From contig CP136065.1 of the NCBI GenBank assembly GCA_032622095.1, forward strand, positions 149,739,577-149,803,576: a stretch of 64,000 bases of DNA. Reading direction: 5' to 3'. The notes below the pieces were generated by a model. That model made no database searches. It saw nothing but the letters and a program-made list of their open reading frames with translations, and had not been told where the DNA came from. The position numbers were made by a program, and so were the translations under genes. The DNA is from Siphonodentalium dalli (Eukaryota; Mollusca; Scaphopoda; Gadilida; Siphonodentaliidae). Of the stretch, positions 41,001-56,000 are shown piece after piece; the stretch's first letter is position 1; each line of letters begins with the position of its first letter.

Positions 41001-44000
41001 CGTAATATTAACCTTTTCTATACTAAATACTCATTGACGAGTAGTTCCCTTAGGAAATGTTCAGATAATAAGTTCAACAAACGTCCTGTTTGTAGAACAT
41101 ATTATATGAACATTTCCCACCAGGGATTATGAATCCTTTTATTATATTTTAGACATACTGTCATCTGTTCATTTTCCTGAAACACCCATCACAATGAATA
41201 ATAGACCATTCCAATATATACTTTTATAACTGGGTGGGAGAATCCATTTAGTATATAAAAGGTTAAAACAAATTCCCTGCTATGAGTTCCAGTCCATCGA
41301 ACGCTTAACTGTAGTAGATGGCTCTCTTCACCTGGATCTGATCAAGTTTGGGTATGCCAAGGCCAATTGTCAATGGTAGACACTGGTAAAGACAAAATAG
41401 CCAACATTTCCAATTAAACATTGATTCTTCCGGCTCACAATTACTAACTTCAGATTAAATTTATCAGATGTTATATCAAAACAAACATCTTCCATGGTGT
41501 TAATTTTTACATGATTTAACTCTTTCATGACAGGAGCTGTGCTGGCACAGCATTAAAGATCCTGTGCCGGTGCATACTCTTATATATGCAAGTCTCCCTA
41601 TGGGAGACTCACATATATAAGAGAATGCATTGGCACGGTAAATATTGTTAGGCCAATGCATTCTCTTATATATGCGAAGCTCCCTATGGGAGACTCGCAT
41701 ATATACGAGAATGAATTGACACAGGGTTTTTGCAAAATTTCAGAAAGCTCCAGTCATGGAAGGGTTAAATTACATCAAATATGTTTTGTCCTGCTTCCTG
41801 AAAACATTTTTCTTCAGACTTAAATTATAATTGAGGCATGCATTCAGCTTTAATACCGTACCCAATACGAGAGTGGAAGAAATAAAGAACAAACTGTCCA
41901 TGATATAAATCTGAAATCTTTTATGGAGCTTGTTGTGGATATTAAATAGTAATATTTCACTCATACCTTTGGCCCTCATGAAAGTGCTTGTGTTTGAAAA
42001 ATTAATTCAATAATAAATTCTGTATTTTGTATTTGTGTTCTGTCTATGTCTCTACAAGCATCCATCATAACAAATGCCTCTGTCTGGCAGAGAAGAGAAA
42101 GGAATGCCGTGTCTTATAAGAATTGGCAGAAATGTGTGGTTTTAGAACAGGAAGAAAATAGTTAACACAATAATTAATTACCATCACAAATTTGTCAGAA
42201 CATGTATCACAAAACGACAAATATTGAACTCTGTAAGTATGGTGGATCAATCAATCAATCAATAGAAATCTTCAGATTGGATTATGTACAGTGTGGATCT
42301 AAAGACTTTCGGTGAGATGTATAAAGCTTGTGTATTCTACTATTTATATATAATGCATGGCTTGGAGTTGACTATGACAAAATAGTGATCCGAGAGGAGC
42401 AATAGACCACGAGCCACAGGCGAGTGGACTTTTCAACTGAGAGGACCACTGTTTTGGAATAGTCAATGACAAACTAACCAGACAGAAACTATTTAAAGGT
42501 CCACTCAAGCCTTGAAATAGTGTGTCTGTCATTTGCAGAATGAGGTCCCCAGAGGGTGAATTTAATGATGCTACCCCACATAGCGGGCTAGCATCACCAA
42601 ATTCACCCTCTGGGGACCTCATTCTGCTTACACCTCAGCAGAATGAGGTTCCCAGAGGGTGAATTTGGTGATGCTAGCCCACTATGCAGGGTAGCATCAC
42701 TAAATTCCCCCTCTGGGGACCTCATTCTGCAAAAGACAGACACACTATTTCAAGGCTTGGGTCCACTTAATTTTGAATCACCAGATCACATTATATACAA
42801 CATATTCCACATTATATACCATGTGAAAGAGGAAGCTCCAAAACATTGTATTATCAACCGATCTTGATATTAAAGCAATCGAAATATAGTGTGGTACAAT
42901 GCTCAAATCTCACAGCATGGTATGAATCTGAGCAAATCCACTTTAAATATTTGCTTTAAACACATACAAAAATTTTGAGTCTTTCTATCCACATTGTGCA
43001 TATTTTCAACATTAAGGTTAATACCATGACCTGTTGACAAATAGTTTAATACCTCATTTTCTGTCGATACTGTAAATCCCTTAAATCCCTTGGAACAGAA
43101 ATTACCAATAATAATCAAGCATATATCCAGCTCAAAAATCATAGCTTAAAACTCAGTCAGCTTTTACTTTCCCAATTTTCCAACTATTGGTTGTATGCAC
43201 CAAGTGATGAGTGATGGATAGATGAGTGTTGAATCATATATATGCAATAAATTATTTTCGAGTTTATGGAAGTCGGAAACCAATTCCAGATATAAAATGG
43301 TTACATTTTGATACAAAATGAAGGATATCTAATGTTTTTGAGTGGATACTGAAAATGAACATTTGTCTCGATCATGAAGGAGATAAGTTTTGGTGTCAAC
43401 TATCAACTTAAAAACACTGACTGTTCTTTTTTTTAATGTGTTGCAAAAGATATTTGGCACATGCAATGACATATTAACTCACGATCACCTTCAGTATAAC
43501 AAAGCCAGAAGATTATCACTTTCCTTTCACCAAGAGTTATTTCACTGTTTGACGCAGTGAAATATACAAAATGTACCTTGAATGGTTTTACTCGCAACTA
43601 TGTAAAATTTCAACTTGAATACAATATTGAATTTCTATAATAACTGTGAACATGATATCGAATATATTCCACAATCAACAAAATTTAATCTATCCTTGGA
43701 TATGAAATTGAGCAAGAATACATGGAAATAAAAAGGTCTCATATCGGTAGAGTGAAATTTAAGTTAAAATTTCTCTTTGTTCAGAAGTGGGAGATAGAGT
43801 TATTACCCGTTAACCATATTTTGTCTTATTTCGAGTAAGCACTAGAAAAAGTGCCTCAGATAGAATAATAATACCTAATTTATAGAAAGTTGATCAAGTT
43901 AAATCTAGGCATATATCTATACAGGTTTGCACTGTTATGTGTAATTTGACAACAATTATTTTAAAAATATTTTTAATAGACTTACCACATTGCTCACAGC

Positions 44001-47000
44001 CTTCAAAAGAAACAGCAGAACAACTGAAAGGATGCCAATGAGCACACTGACACAGAAAACTACCATGTATGCAATTGATGTTGACCCCATTAACTTAACA
44101 AACATGTAAACAGCTGGCAGTATGGCCCACCTGAAATGATGATAAATTAAGTAAGAAATTTATTTTGGAAAATGTTTAGCCATTTGTGAATAATTTTGGC
44201 CATTTTTCAGAAAGTTTGGCCAACTCTAAAAAAAACCTCTACCCCAACTAAAAAAGGAAACAAAGTAAAAAAAAATTTGTATTTGGTTTACCTGATTTGT
44301 TCTGGTTATCAAGAAAGATCACGGTTGAAAGTCTTCCATATTTTAGCCAATGTCAGGGTTCAAACCTGCGTCAACCTGTCTAGCCCAGACTGCGACTCGG
44401 CTAAAGGAGACATCCTTAACCCTTTCAGTGCCAAGTTCGATTTTTATATCAACCCATATTTCCTTGATCATTTTTCAAATTTATTGATTATAATAATGTG
44501 ATACATTGATGGAAAGAGCTCTTAGAGCTCTTTCCATCAATGTATCACATTATTATAATCAATAAATTTGAAAAATGATCAAGGAAATATGGGTTGATAC
44601 AAAAATCGAACTAGGCACTGAAAGGGTTAAAAGGAAGCTCTTCGCCGAGAGTTGAGCTGCATATCAATCTGAACATGGGTTCACTTGTTGATGTAGAACG
44701 GATCTACCATTATAATGCAACAGCACAATGTACTTCCTCTAAAATTGTACATGCGACCATAGTATTACTGGTACTGGCGAATATATTAGTCTAAATTGTG
44801 AAACAAAGTCTTCATTTAACATGGTACATTCAAGACAAAATTCCTGGGCTGGGGTTTGAACCAACTGCAACATTGTCTGGCCTGTGACATGAGGATGTAA
44901 CGAACAATTTAATAATAGATCATATAATTACTTCAAAATTCACTTTCATTCACATGCAGCTAAAGCAATGTTGTTTCTCAGAAACTGCGGAAATGCTGTT
45001 CTCAAACGTTCTATATATTTCAGTTAGATATTGAGATAGTCCAGAAATTGTATGCCCTCCCCATGCAGTGGCACAAATAACGTTGAATTGGCCACTAAAA
45101 GAACGATTCCTACTGGATCGCTCCATAATCCATTTGAGTCAATTTCAATTTGCCAAATAAACGCGATCTTTTTCAGAAGTTGAAGTTGTATTTAATAATA
45201 ACACCTGAAATGTCCCACATAAATTAAAGACATTTTCTTTGCCCGGGACAGCAGATACAAATCCCACCCATAGAGTACTCTGATTGGTTCGGATGGTTCC
45301 ATTAAACATGTAAGTCACCCCCTCCATCTTCAGTCATCGTATACCAGAACGTCAACCAAATTGAATTATAAGCAAACATAGTTAAATGTTGTTTACTACT
45401 GATCTTTCTAGCCTGAGACAGAAAATAAAGCATTGTAGCAAGTTTCCACGCCTCGGTGATTTAGCGAGTTTGATGTGCCGCTAAACTGGCAAACCTATTA
45501 TGTTGTTTGTTCAATTCCACACCCCCATGAATAAATAGTGGCGACCGAACAGTACATCAGTCATAGGAAGATTCCATTCTCCCGCAAATGTCAGGAGTGT
45601 CAGTTATTCGCTTTCAACATGTGCTACTCGGCACTTGCAAGACATTGTATACAGTTTGTTTTAATTATTAAGCATACAGTATGTTTTGTAATGCTTATTT
45701 TGGTCATGAGTGTACCAGCTCCTGCTGTCTCCTGTTGAATGTTGTCATCACGGGTATATCACCGTATTGTGAGGGAGGGCTGATTGGTGCATAAAATAGC
45801 AGCTTTTTCATGGAAATTCCCATCATTTATTTAATATTAATGTAGAAATTGATGTCACAACAATGTTCACAAAGGACGCGACATTGTCGATATCGGCCGG
45901 GAAACTAAATTTTGCCAATACATGTACCAATATTTTTGCCCATCGGCCCAATAACCAATACTGATAATCGGTACATCACTACTGCACCAGCCTGAGTTTA
46001 GTGTGCCTGTCATTTGCAGAATGAGGTCCCCAGAGGATTAATTTAGTGATGCTAACCCGCATAGCAGACGAGATTCACTAAAATCTCCCTCTGGGAACAT
46101 CATTCTGCTTGGCCACATCTTCTATGGGAGACATAAACTCAGATTGAACTTCCCAAATGGTGAATATTGATATGTGCACCCATTGGGAACCTCATTTATG
46201 CAATGTGTCGTCTGCCAATTTGGGGATATAGAGAAAATAAACTAAAAAAGATAATAGAATCTATGTGAAAGAGTTTCTATAGAAATTTGATAATGAAGAA
46301 ACTTTCCAGAGAAGATGAGGCCTATTAAGCAGAATGAGGTCCCCAGAGGATGAATTTAGTGATTCTAGCCTGCTCTCCGGGATAGCTTCACTAAATTCAC
46401 CCCCCAGGGGACCTCATTCTGCAAATGACAGACACACTAAACTCAGGCTTCCTACTGCACAACTAAATAATTAACAATTTTCTTCTGCACATTGTCGATT
46501 TATATTATGGTGGCCTTCAAATCTACATAAAGAGATGATTAAGAACCGTAACTCAATGCCATCAGTTACATGATTTTCACAGAAAGACTTTTGTCAGTTT
46601 GAGCAAAGTGCGCAAATTTAAAACTATGTAAAAAAATAATACTGCGCAAATTTAAATACGAATATATTAAAGGTATTCAAATAAGAATAAGAATTACATA
46701 CCCATAAAGCAGGAGCAAAGCAACAGTAGCTATCAGATTGTCTCTGGCCCAAAACATGTCAATCTGTAATGCTGCTAGAATTCCGGTCGCAATTCCCACC
46801 ATAGCACAATACACAATCTATAAAACAAGTTTAATCAATGATTTAGATATGGATATTTTCAGTATGATTGGGGGGGGGGGGGGGGTAGGGGGATTTCATA
46901 GGGAGTTGATACAATAATAAAAATAACAAGAGGTGTGCACTCCATGCTAGCATACCCCCACCGTGGCAAATTCAACCCGCATTATCCGTACACCCAACAA

Positions 47001-50000
47001 AAAAGATTTTTAACTTTAAAGAAATTTTTTTATTAATAATATCGATATGGTGTCGCAAGAAGCTTGTACAGAAAAAAATATTCAAATTGGTTCATATTTG
47101 TTCGAATGATTGCAGAAACCCAAAAAAGGGTAGAAAATGAAACTCAACTATAACTGTGGCAAAAATCATTGTTCCAAACCCATATTCGAAGAAACATCCG
47201 GAAAATATCCTAACTTGATAGCATCCACAAAAAAAAAGAAGAAGTATAATGTTAGGAAAAACAGTCCGAGCCAACCCTGAGCCGCATCATGTAGAGAGGG
47301 TGTTGTGAGAAGCATATATACCAAAAATTATTGAAATCGGTTCATATTTGTTAAAGTTATTAAGTCGGACAGAATTTTCTAAGTCAAAATAAGTCGAAAA
47401 GTAAGGCGTAACTTAAAAAAAGAAAGTCGGACCGCAATTATCAATTAGCATCACGCGGAGAGGCAGTCCTAAGGAGATTGCATACAAACAATTATTGAAA
47501 TCGGTTCATAGTTGTTCGAGTTATGAGGTCGGACGGACGGACGGACACACGGAAGGAGAAAGTGTGACGGACAGATGCAGTCAATCCAGTATACCCCCCC
47601 ATTTTCTTCGAAAGTGGGGGTATAATTAAAATAGATTCATCTAATGGTATGGTTTTAAAATAAATTGAGACGTACGGTGGGTAATTTTATATAAATTTTA
47701 TATAATATGTATGTTTATTGAATGGTATGGGGTCCATTGTTTATCTGTATGGGTATACCTACTGACATTTGTCTTTATTAATAGTCATAAAATATTTCAG
47801 CAACAAATGTCCTTATATCAAAGCAATTCATTAAACTATACATGTTTTGGATTGGACAAATTAATTAATTAATTAATGGAAAAGATTTCTACTAAAAATG
47901 CCACTTTAATAGTGTGATGTCTCCGATGAGCAGCTTTTCAACAGTGATGGTTGTCAGAACTTGGCTAGTTAAATACATTTCAAAAATGGTTCTCAGACGT
48001 GTGAGTCATGTGCAAGTAAAGAAATATTGACTCGCATATGGAACTGGATGAAGATGACGACAACTTGATTCTTCACAAATGAAGTTGAAAAACTTTAATC
48101 ACTAGAGCTAGGTTACTGAATTTACAATTAAAGTTTAAAAATTTGTGGCATTCATTTATGACATAATTTTTCAAACAAAAAAGTCATCTTACAATGGCCC
48201 CTTATTAAATTCAGGAGCCTATTAAAGTTAGATCATTTCACAACAAATAGTTGACACAAAAAGTATTCATGATAGCAGTCAATATATCATATAAAAGCTC
48301 ATAGATAAATAAAAAGTTCATGGTACCATCAGCTGAGAGCCCCATTCCATGCCAAATGTTATAAAACTAGAGGAATGCCCATTAAAAATGACAGATTTAT
48401 AAGCGCTCTCTATTACTTTCTGGTGTGCTCTGGTATATATAAACAAATTCTAATTTCAATTTGAAATAACAGTGTTTTATTTATTTTTGTGATGGCAGTT
48501 CTGGCTGGGAACACTTTATTTTACTAAAAACTATGATGTCGCTGTAAGTCTGGAACAATGGATGTTACCACTCCTGTCAATTTCTATAGAGATCCGCAGT
48601 CCGATTTGGCACCAAATAATATTCAGAATTTCCTTAGCTAATTTTCAGCCTACCCGGCAAAATAAAATAAAATCTATTTGTGATCAATGTTATTCGTATA
48701 ACACTGGCATCGCGAAAATCCACAAAATCACACATGTCAAAAACGATAACAAATGCTCATAATTGAGAATGGTTTTATTATCTACTGCTTTTGGGCGACC
48801 GAAGCATGGACGCACTTTATAAGAGGCAATCATTGGATTTTTTCTAGGCTAACAAAAAATCAAAATGTGTGAAAACTTCAATTGAAAGTCAATATCAGGC
48901 CATTAAAACCATCCACCAATCGGTTCATTGTCCGATCTAATAATTTGTGGCATCGAAAACGAACAGAGTGTAGTTTTATCATCAAATCAAACAGGTCATA
49001 TTTAAGAATAAATATCTAGCATCAACCCAGCCAGGAATGTGGCTTTTCTTGCAAATCTGCTGAACGGTACCCACTCGCTCTGGTAGAGCATTGAAAGTTA
49101 CATCCATACAATAGCAAAGCCTGCGTGCAACTTCATGTGACGTCATTTTGTAAATGTTCTGTGAATGAGTGTAAATACGGCCTTTGAGGAACATGTTCGA
49201 TCTCAATCGGCGTGAAATTTTGTGAATGACATATTAAGACACACTTGGTCCAAAGACGTGGTCCAAATTTGGACTAAATCAGAGGCATGAGTAAAAAGTT
49301 ATAAATGCACAAAAATCATGCCCGAGTTACAGACACAAAGACGATGGGTTTTAGAGATATTGCACCCAGGGCCGATAAGGTTCGGGGTGATTTATGTGGT
49401 TCTTTGATCCTGTCATCCGGCAGACATTCCGGTTTTTCGGTACGATCCGTTCCGTATCGGCCGAACTTAAAGTCCGCATTTTACATCCGCCCGGAATGCT
49501 GCCTCCTTCCGGTAACGGAAAAAGCAAGTCACTTTGGAATTATACGTATCGCGCTCAGTTGTGTGTCGTCAATTCCTATCTGTTTCCATCCGTCACCGTG
49601 TTTCTTCACCAGCCTTCATTTATTCGTCTATCATCTTGTTCCTTGTGCGTTCTGTCTGCGTCCTGTTCCGTCGGCGTTACCTATTTTCGTGGGTCGCGCA
49701 CGTGTTTCCCTGTTTCAGTGTTTGTCGTTCGGTGGCACTAAAAAAAGTTCTCATATGGTTCGTACGGGATCTCGCGGTCGGGCCCGCGCCCTTTCGTCTC
49801 GTAGCAGTCGACAGGATGCATCTGCCAGTTCGTCTCGTGCTGGTCCTGCTTCCAGTGACCGTGTTAGGCCTTCTTCTCGGGTTTCGGCAAGTGTGTCATC
49901 TGTGGCTGATTCACAGGTGCGTGGCCGTGGACAGCATTCGCGCGGCAGGCCTGCCCGTGGCTCTGGCCGGGGACGCCGCGCCTCCCGTGGCCGGGTTTCA

Positions 50001-53000
50001 CATTCATGCGGCTGCGATCATGTTCGTCAGCCTCGTCGCCGACAGGATGGTTCTCCGCGCCCCAAGTTTCCGCGCTATGAATCCAGGTCACCATCAGCGT
50101 CTCCTTTGTCGACACGTCGACGCAGCAGTTCCGACGACAGCTCCACTTCTCTCCGCTGCCGCGAGGATTCCCGTGTGGCTTCGGTGATACACCGACCGAA
50201 CGCTCCGGCAAGAGACAGAACTGATCCGGGTAATCCCTTATTTAGCTTACCATCCTCACTGGTCTCCCATTGGGACGCCCCCTTGCCGATTCCTATGGCG
50301 GCAGACGGTTTTGGCTCTCACGTTTCCCGGTCTATTTGCGACAAAATTATCCGGGGCGATTTTATCAATTTGGATCAACTGCAGGAACCCGCCTCATCTA
50401 TTCATACAGCTGACCCCCGTCAGTTGGTTGTCTCTGCTTCCGGGCGAATCCGCGTTGCGCCAAGCGGGCATGCTGCTCCAATAACGTCTGTTGACTCGTG
50501 GACCGATGCTTTTCTCACTTTCGTTTTGGTGTACCTCGACGTTCACCCTGAATCGTCGGCCCAGCCCCTTTTGCGTTACCTGCGCACAATTCGTTGGGCG
50601 GCTGCTAAATGTGGGGGATCTGCCTGGCGGGTGTATGATACCCAATTTCGGTTGAAGTGGGTTGGGAATACTGCTACTCCTTGGGAGACCATCGACCCTA
50701 ACATTTGGCTGCTGGTCATGACGCCCCAGGTTCGGCAACCTCAGATGGGATCCATCTCTCCCCCGTCGGCAACGCTCTCTACCTGAATAGTCTCCAGGGC
50801 GCCCTGGGGACCTTCCTGGCATCTGACACTATGGTTTTCCCGGTGGTTTAACTGTTTCATTTATGTCATTGGGCATGGAGCTCCTGGTTTGGGGGAGTGC
50901 TGCGCACTCTATGGCGGTCCTGCAGATAGTGGTAGTGGTAGTGTCGCCATAGCGTTATAACCTGTCTGGTAACTTTGATGGGTGGCTTATCAATAGTAGC
51001 TTAGTATGTTTATGACTGCGCAGTCATCTTATGCTTATTCGAGAGTGCTCTCGAACTGTAGCCTGAGTGTAATATTCCAGGCCGTTGCTTAGCCATAGGG
51101 AGTTGGGCTGTCCAGTGGTCTCTACTGCCATTCCTGCGTCACACTCGTTGGGCTTCTCCCTGTTGGCAGTGTGTGGTTATTGCTTAGGGCGCCTCATAGC
51201 AATTCTTGGGCGCCGGCTCCGAATCGTACCTTGCTCGTCGGGCCATGCTCATGCCTGCGCTGTACAGAAGTATTTCTTCAGCGTTCTCTGCTTCGGCTTC
51301 TCGTCAGAGCTAAGGCTCTGCTTAATTGGTTTCCATGCGTATGGGCTATCTGCAGGACAAGCTTATAATGTTGCATTAAAGATGAGATCATACCCCACTC
51401 ATGTGTTGTCGTTTAAATATTCCATGTGATAAGAGTGTTTTTCCCTGTAGTGCATACACAATCAATGCAGTAGTGGCAGGGCTGTCACTGGTGGGGGTAG
51501 TGTCTCTTGGATCTGAGTGATCACATAAAGATTACATGCCATATTACTAATTTACCTATTATTGACATATGCATTTAATATTGTTTGGTATCATTTGCAT
51601 ATAAATACTATTTGATATATCAAATAGTGCCGACTTATAATCATATACATATATAACATTATAAATAGATCGTTCAATTTATCTCAGTTTGAAGCAAAGT
51701 CAATAATCCACATATGCACATAATGGAGAAGCTGTAGCTTGTCATCTCAGATGCACAAGCCAAAGACATGATCAAGTTTAGTCAAAACTACAAGTCATTG
51801 AAATTCACATATGTTTGAAATTATTCAAAGTACATTTCTCTATAGTCCAGGAGATTGACCCCAAGAAATAACAAATGTTGCTCATTTTGATGGACAAGTG
51901 CTATCCGGTCTAATTTTGTAGTAAAATATATGTAGATTACGAAAATCCATGATAGCAGTGGTGAATTTTGTAGCTTAATTGGCGAAAAACGTGTTTTTAT
52001 TGACCTACCCGACGACCGAAAATGAAAGAATTTTCCGGCGACGTCATAGTACCGGTACTAGTCCGGGAGCTAATATGGGTACCCTTGCACCCCTGGGACT
52101 TAACTTCTCCCCCACTCATTTTGTTCCTTATTATGTTCTTCAACTTTTAAGCAATGTTAGCAAGAAAAAAAGTGGCCGTATAGACTCCAGACAAAATGGC
52201 GTCCATCATGGCAACCGTTTTTCAGACCAGACCCTAAGTCAGTTTTATGTAAATTATAGCGGTGAAAATCTTGTAAAATGTATACAAATGTATATATTTT
52301 CGTGAAGCTAAGACATAATGTCACTTTTTTGGGGCAAAATTGAAACTCACCATCCAAGATGGCCACCAAAATTTCCGCCGGAAGTTGAAAATATGACTTT
52401 TTTTACAAATATCTTCTAGATCGATTCATGCTGTTTGGAACTGGTTGAGTAATGCGACTTTATTTTGTATATTAACTGATCATAGGGGCAATTAAATATG
52501 CACTTTTTGGGGTCCTAGCCTCTTCCGTTCCCTCAAATATTTGAATTTACAGAACACGGTATAAAATTTCACAAAAAAATCACAATTGGGATTATAGTCA
52601 TATTTTAACAAGAAATGAACAGAACTTTGTAATGTAATTGATGCATATGACTATACCTATGAATATTCCAACTCACTGGAACCAAAATTCTTACTTTGGC
52701 TCAAAATGGCTGCCAAAATATGGAAAATGGTAAATATTGCCCCAGCGTGTCCTGCAATCGATTACAAGTTGTGGATGATGTAAAAAATTGGCTATTCTGC
52801 CTTCTATACATTGAATACTAACATGTCTGATGTACCATGGTTAATTGTTACTATTGTCACCACTGACATCACCACAAATATTGGACTTTTCTCTCAAAAA
52901 CTTGACTTAAATATCGGCAAAAATTAACTTTTCATGTTTGGACCATTTTTTCAATTAAAATGTAACTATCTTTGGGTTGAAAGGTATTTATTGTTTTGGT

Positions 53001-56000
53001 CTATATTAAATGTGTCACACTACAGGATTTATAGACCAAATTGTTCGCCCGATTTTCACAGAACTGTATACTCTCATGAAGTAGACATGGATAAACTTTT
53101 TATATGCAGCCTGTGTCAGGGAGGACGCAGTTATATAGGGGTGGGTGTAATATAGTGTGTCATTTTGACATATTTCTCGATGGGTTAATATATAATGCTA
53201 TGCTAGTTATGGTCTGAAATGACTAATATCGAGATTTCTGGTGACCATTCAACGTTTCATACCATTTGATGTCCCGATGGGGTATATTTTAGAAGTTCTG
53301 ACACGTCACCAAGCTTCGGTACATGTCACGAAGCTTCGGTACATAGGATGAAAAACCGCCACAGATTTGGGGTTAATGATGCAAGGTCACATTTTTCGCC
53401 AGATTTCGACAGAACTATATGCTCTCATTAAGTAGACATGGATAAACTTCTTGTATGTAGCACTGTGTCAGGGAGGAAGCAGTTATATAGGATGGATGTA
53501 ATATAGTGTGTCATTTTGACATAATTACACCATGGGTTAATATATAATTCCATGATAGTTACGATCTGAAATGACTGATATCGAAGTTTATGGTGACCAT
53601 TCAATGTGTGATGCCATTTGACGGTATGTGTCACGAAGCTTCGGTAAATTGGATGAAAAATCGCCACAGATTTGGGGTTAACGATGCGAGGTCAGATTCT
53701 GACGGAACTGTATACTCTCATTAAGTAGACATTGATAAACTTCTTATATGTAGCCCTGTGTCAGGGAGGGCGCAGTTATATAGTAGGTGTAATATAGTGT
53801 GCCATTATGACATATTCCTCGATGGGTTAATATATAATGCGATGCTAATTATGATCTGAAATTATTAATATCCAGGTTTCTGGTGACCATTCAACGTTTG
53901 TTACCGGTACCATATGATGTCCTATGGTGGTATATTCCTGGAGTTCTGACACGTCACGAAGCTTTGGTACATAGCACGAAGCTTCGGTGCATTGGATGAA
54001 AAACCGCCACAGGTTTGGGTTTAAGAATGCATTGTCAATTTTTTTTTGCTGGGAGATAAGTACCCAGGGCCACATGTTTCTTCTGATTTTGATAGTACTG
54101 TATACTGTTATTAATAAAGATACACCTTGATTAACTTCATGTTGAATGAACCGGTCACAGTATAATTTTCTATTATTGAACATTTAACTTGAATGTCACG
54201 AATAATCTGTACATTCATGTTTTTGTTTCGACGCCGACTGTATGTATAAATATGATTTAAATATAGTAATATATGAATAATAATTAATGTACCGAAGCTT
54301 CGTATCTATAGGTTTCAAACACCTAATTATTTTCCATAGGCGACAGTGTTAACTAAAAGTCCCGCCGGCTATGGGTTAAGCCTATTTGAACTTCAAGTGG
54401 TCAATTTTCCCTTAGAACGTCATCGCTGCACAAGTGTGTTACAACAAACGTGCCCTTTTCGGTATTTTTTTCAAACGATAATCTTGCATTTCCACAACTA
54501 CCCCATTTACTGCACAAAAATCAGCAGCATAAACATATCCAGACCCCTTCCGTAACTTCTGGACACCACCAGACTCTTCCTGGACATATAAACATACACG
54601 ATCGCCATATTTAAGTAGGCTATGATTTTCTGTTCCCGATTAGGGATATTTCCCTCAATGATAATCAACCAATCAGCAGCCAGATTTTTTTGTTATGCTG
54701 ACTCGAGTTTCAAGAAGCGTAACTCTATATAATTAGTTGCTTGTAACATATAAATGTAAAGAAAATCGAACTTTGATCGTGTAAACCACGCCAATTTTAC
54801 AAAAAAAGCTTTACTGTGATACGATAGAAATATAGGAGTCATTGGACATCCTATTATCTCCCACTGGTCCTTTGACACACATACCCCATTTTAAAATTGA
54901 CCATTTTTTGGGGGTAAGAAATAACACCGATACTCGATTCCTGATAACTCTGGAAGCACAGTTTAGTAGAAAGATACTAATGTCTCATGTCATGCTTGTT
55001 ATAGACATACAGTAATGCTCTAATTAATTGACTCCTTAACCACAGCTGAATTATGGGTAACTTTTCAGGATTTAGTCGGAAATATGGCTTGTTGCCATTC
55101 ATCGGAAAGCTCTCGGAAAAGTTACCCATAATTCTGCTGTAGTTAAGGAGTCGATTAATTAGAGCATTACTGTATATACTGCACAGTGTCGCATGCCCCA
55201 TGTCCATCCACTCTCTAATCGGAATATTATGACCACAAATGTGACCACACCCAAAATTCAGGGTTTTTCATCATAATTTAATTTGTAAAATCCGACTCGC
55301 GTGCATAACGCACAGGATAGAAAGGCATATGTATACATTTTGAAAACTAGTTACGTATATCTACCATATGCCTTAGGAATTTATCTAATTTTGAACAGTA
55401 CAATGTTTAATTGGATTTGAATTAGACCACCCCTCAACTTAGAAAACAAGTAGAAACCTTCTTAAATCCATTTAAAAACATTGTAGAAGCCAAGTTGTAA
55501 ATTATTTAACAATATTAAAATAATTATGGTGAATTTAACCTTAAAATCATACTAGGATGAAATGGTTGCAATTTGGACGATTTTGCGTAAAAAAGTTAAA
55601 AAAATGAAGAAAAAAACATTGAAATTCTTCAATTTTTTTTAGCACAATTAGTTATTTAACATTATTAACACAATTACTATTCAACTTAATCACCAAAATC
55701 ATACTAAAATGAAATCCTTACACATTGTAAAAATAAGGAAAATTTGGGCTTAAAATGTAGAAAAATGCCGAAAAAAAACAAACAAGGCTCCAAATTTGTT
55801 CTTGCTATCATGATTTTTCTTCATTACCATACCTTAAACATTAAAAATAACATGGCCACAGCTTGTCCGTCAATATGAGCAACACTACCTCCCGATCTCC
55901 TGGACTGATGATGGAAGCTGTGCTGGTGCAGCATTAAAGACTCTGTGCCAGTGGGAGCCTCGCATATATATAAGAGAATGCACTGGCTTACAAGATAAAG

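Larger units (their letters stand above)
37976..42505. repeat. 2270-bp tandem segmental duplication
   Basis: Sequence from about 38000 recurs exactly 2270 bp later up to 42505. I counted about 13 substitutions by eye (for example 39410 cccccta against 41680 ctcccta), so identity is above 99%. Each unit is one long CAAGCC element plus about 1.85 kb holding a TTAA element (38748-38996 / 41018-41266) and a hairpin element (39246-39498 / 41516-41768). It lies in the 31710-43985 intron; no exon is duplicated. Confidence 0.93.

Noticed and set aside
44860-44925. Second tRNA-like element (GGTTCAAACCCC on the minus strand)
   Set aside because: No A box or cloverleaf around it.
49305-49754. First 150 codons of the long frame as part of the gag-like protein
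   Set aside because: This part has no family-like pattern, its base composition is nearer the intron, and the ATG at 49755 starts the basic domain.
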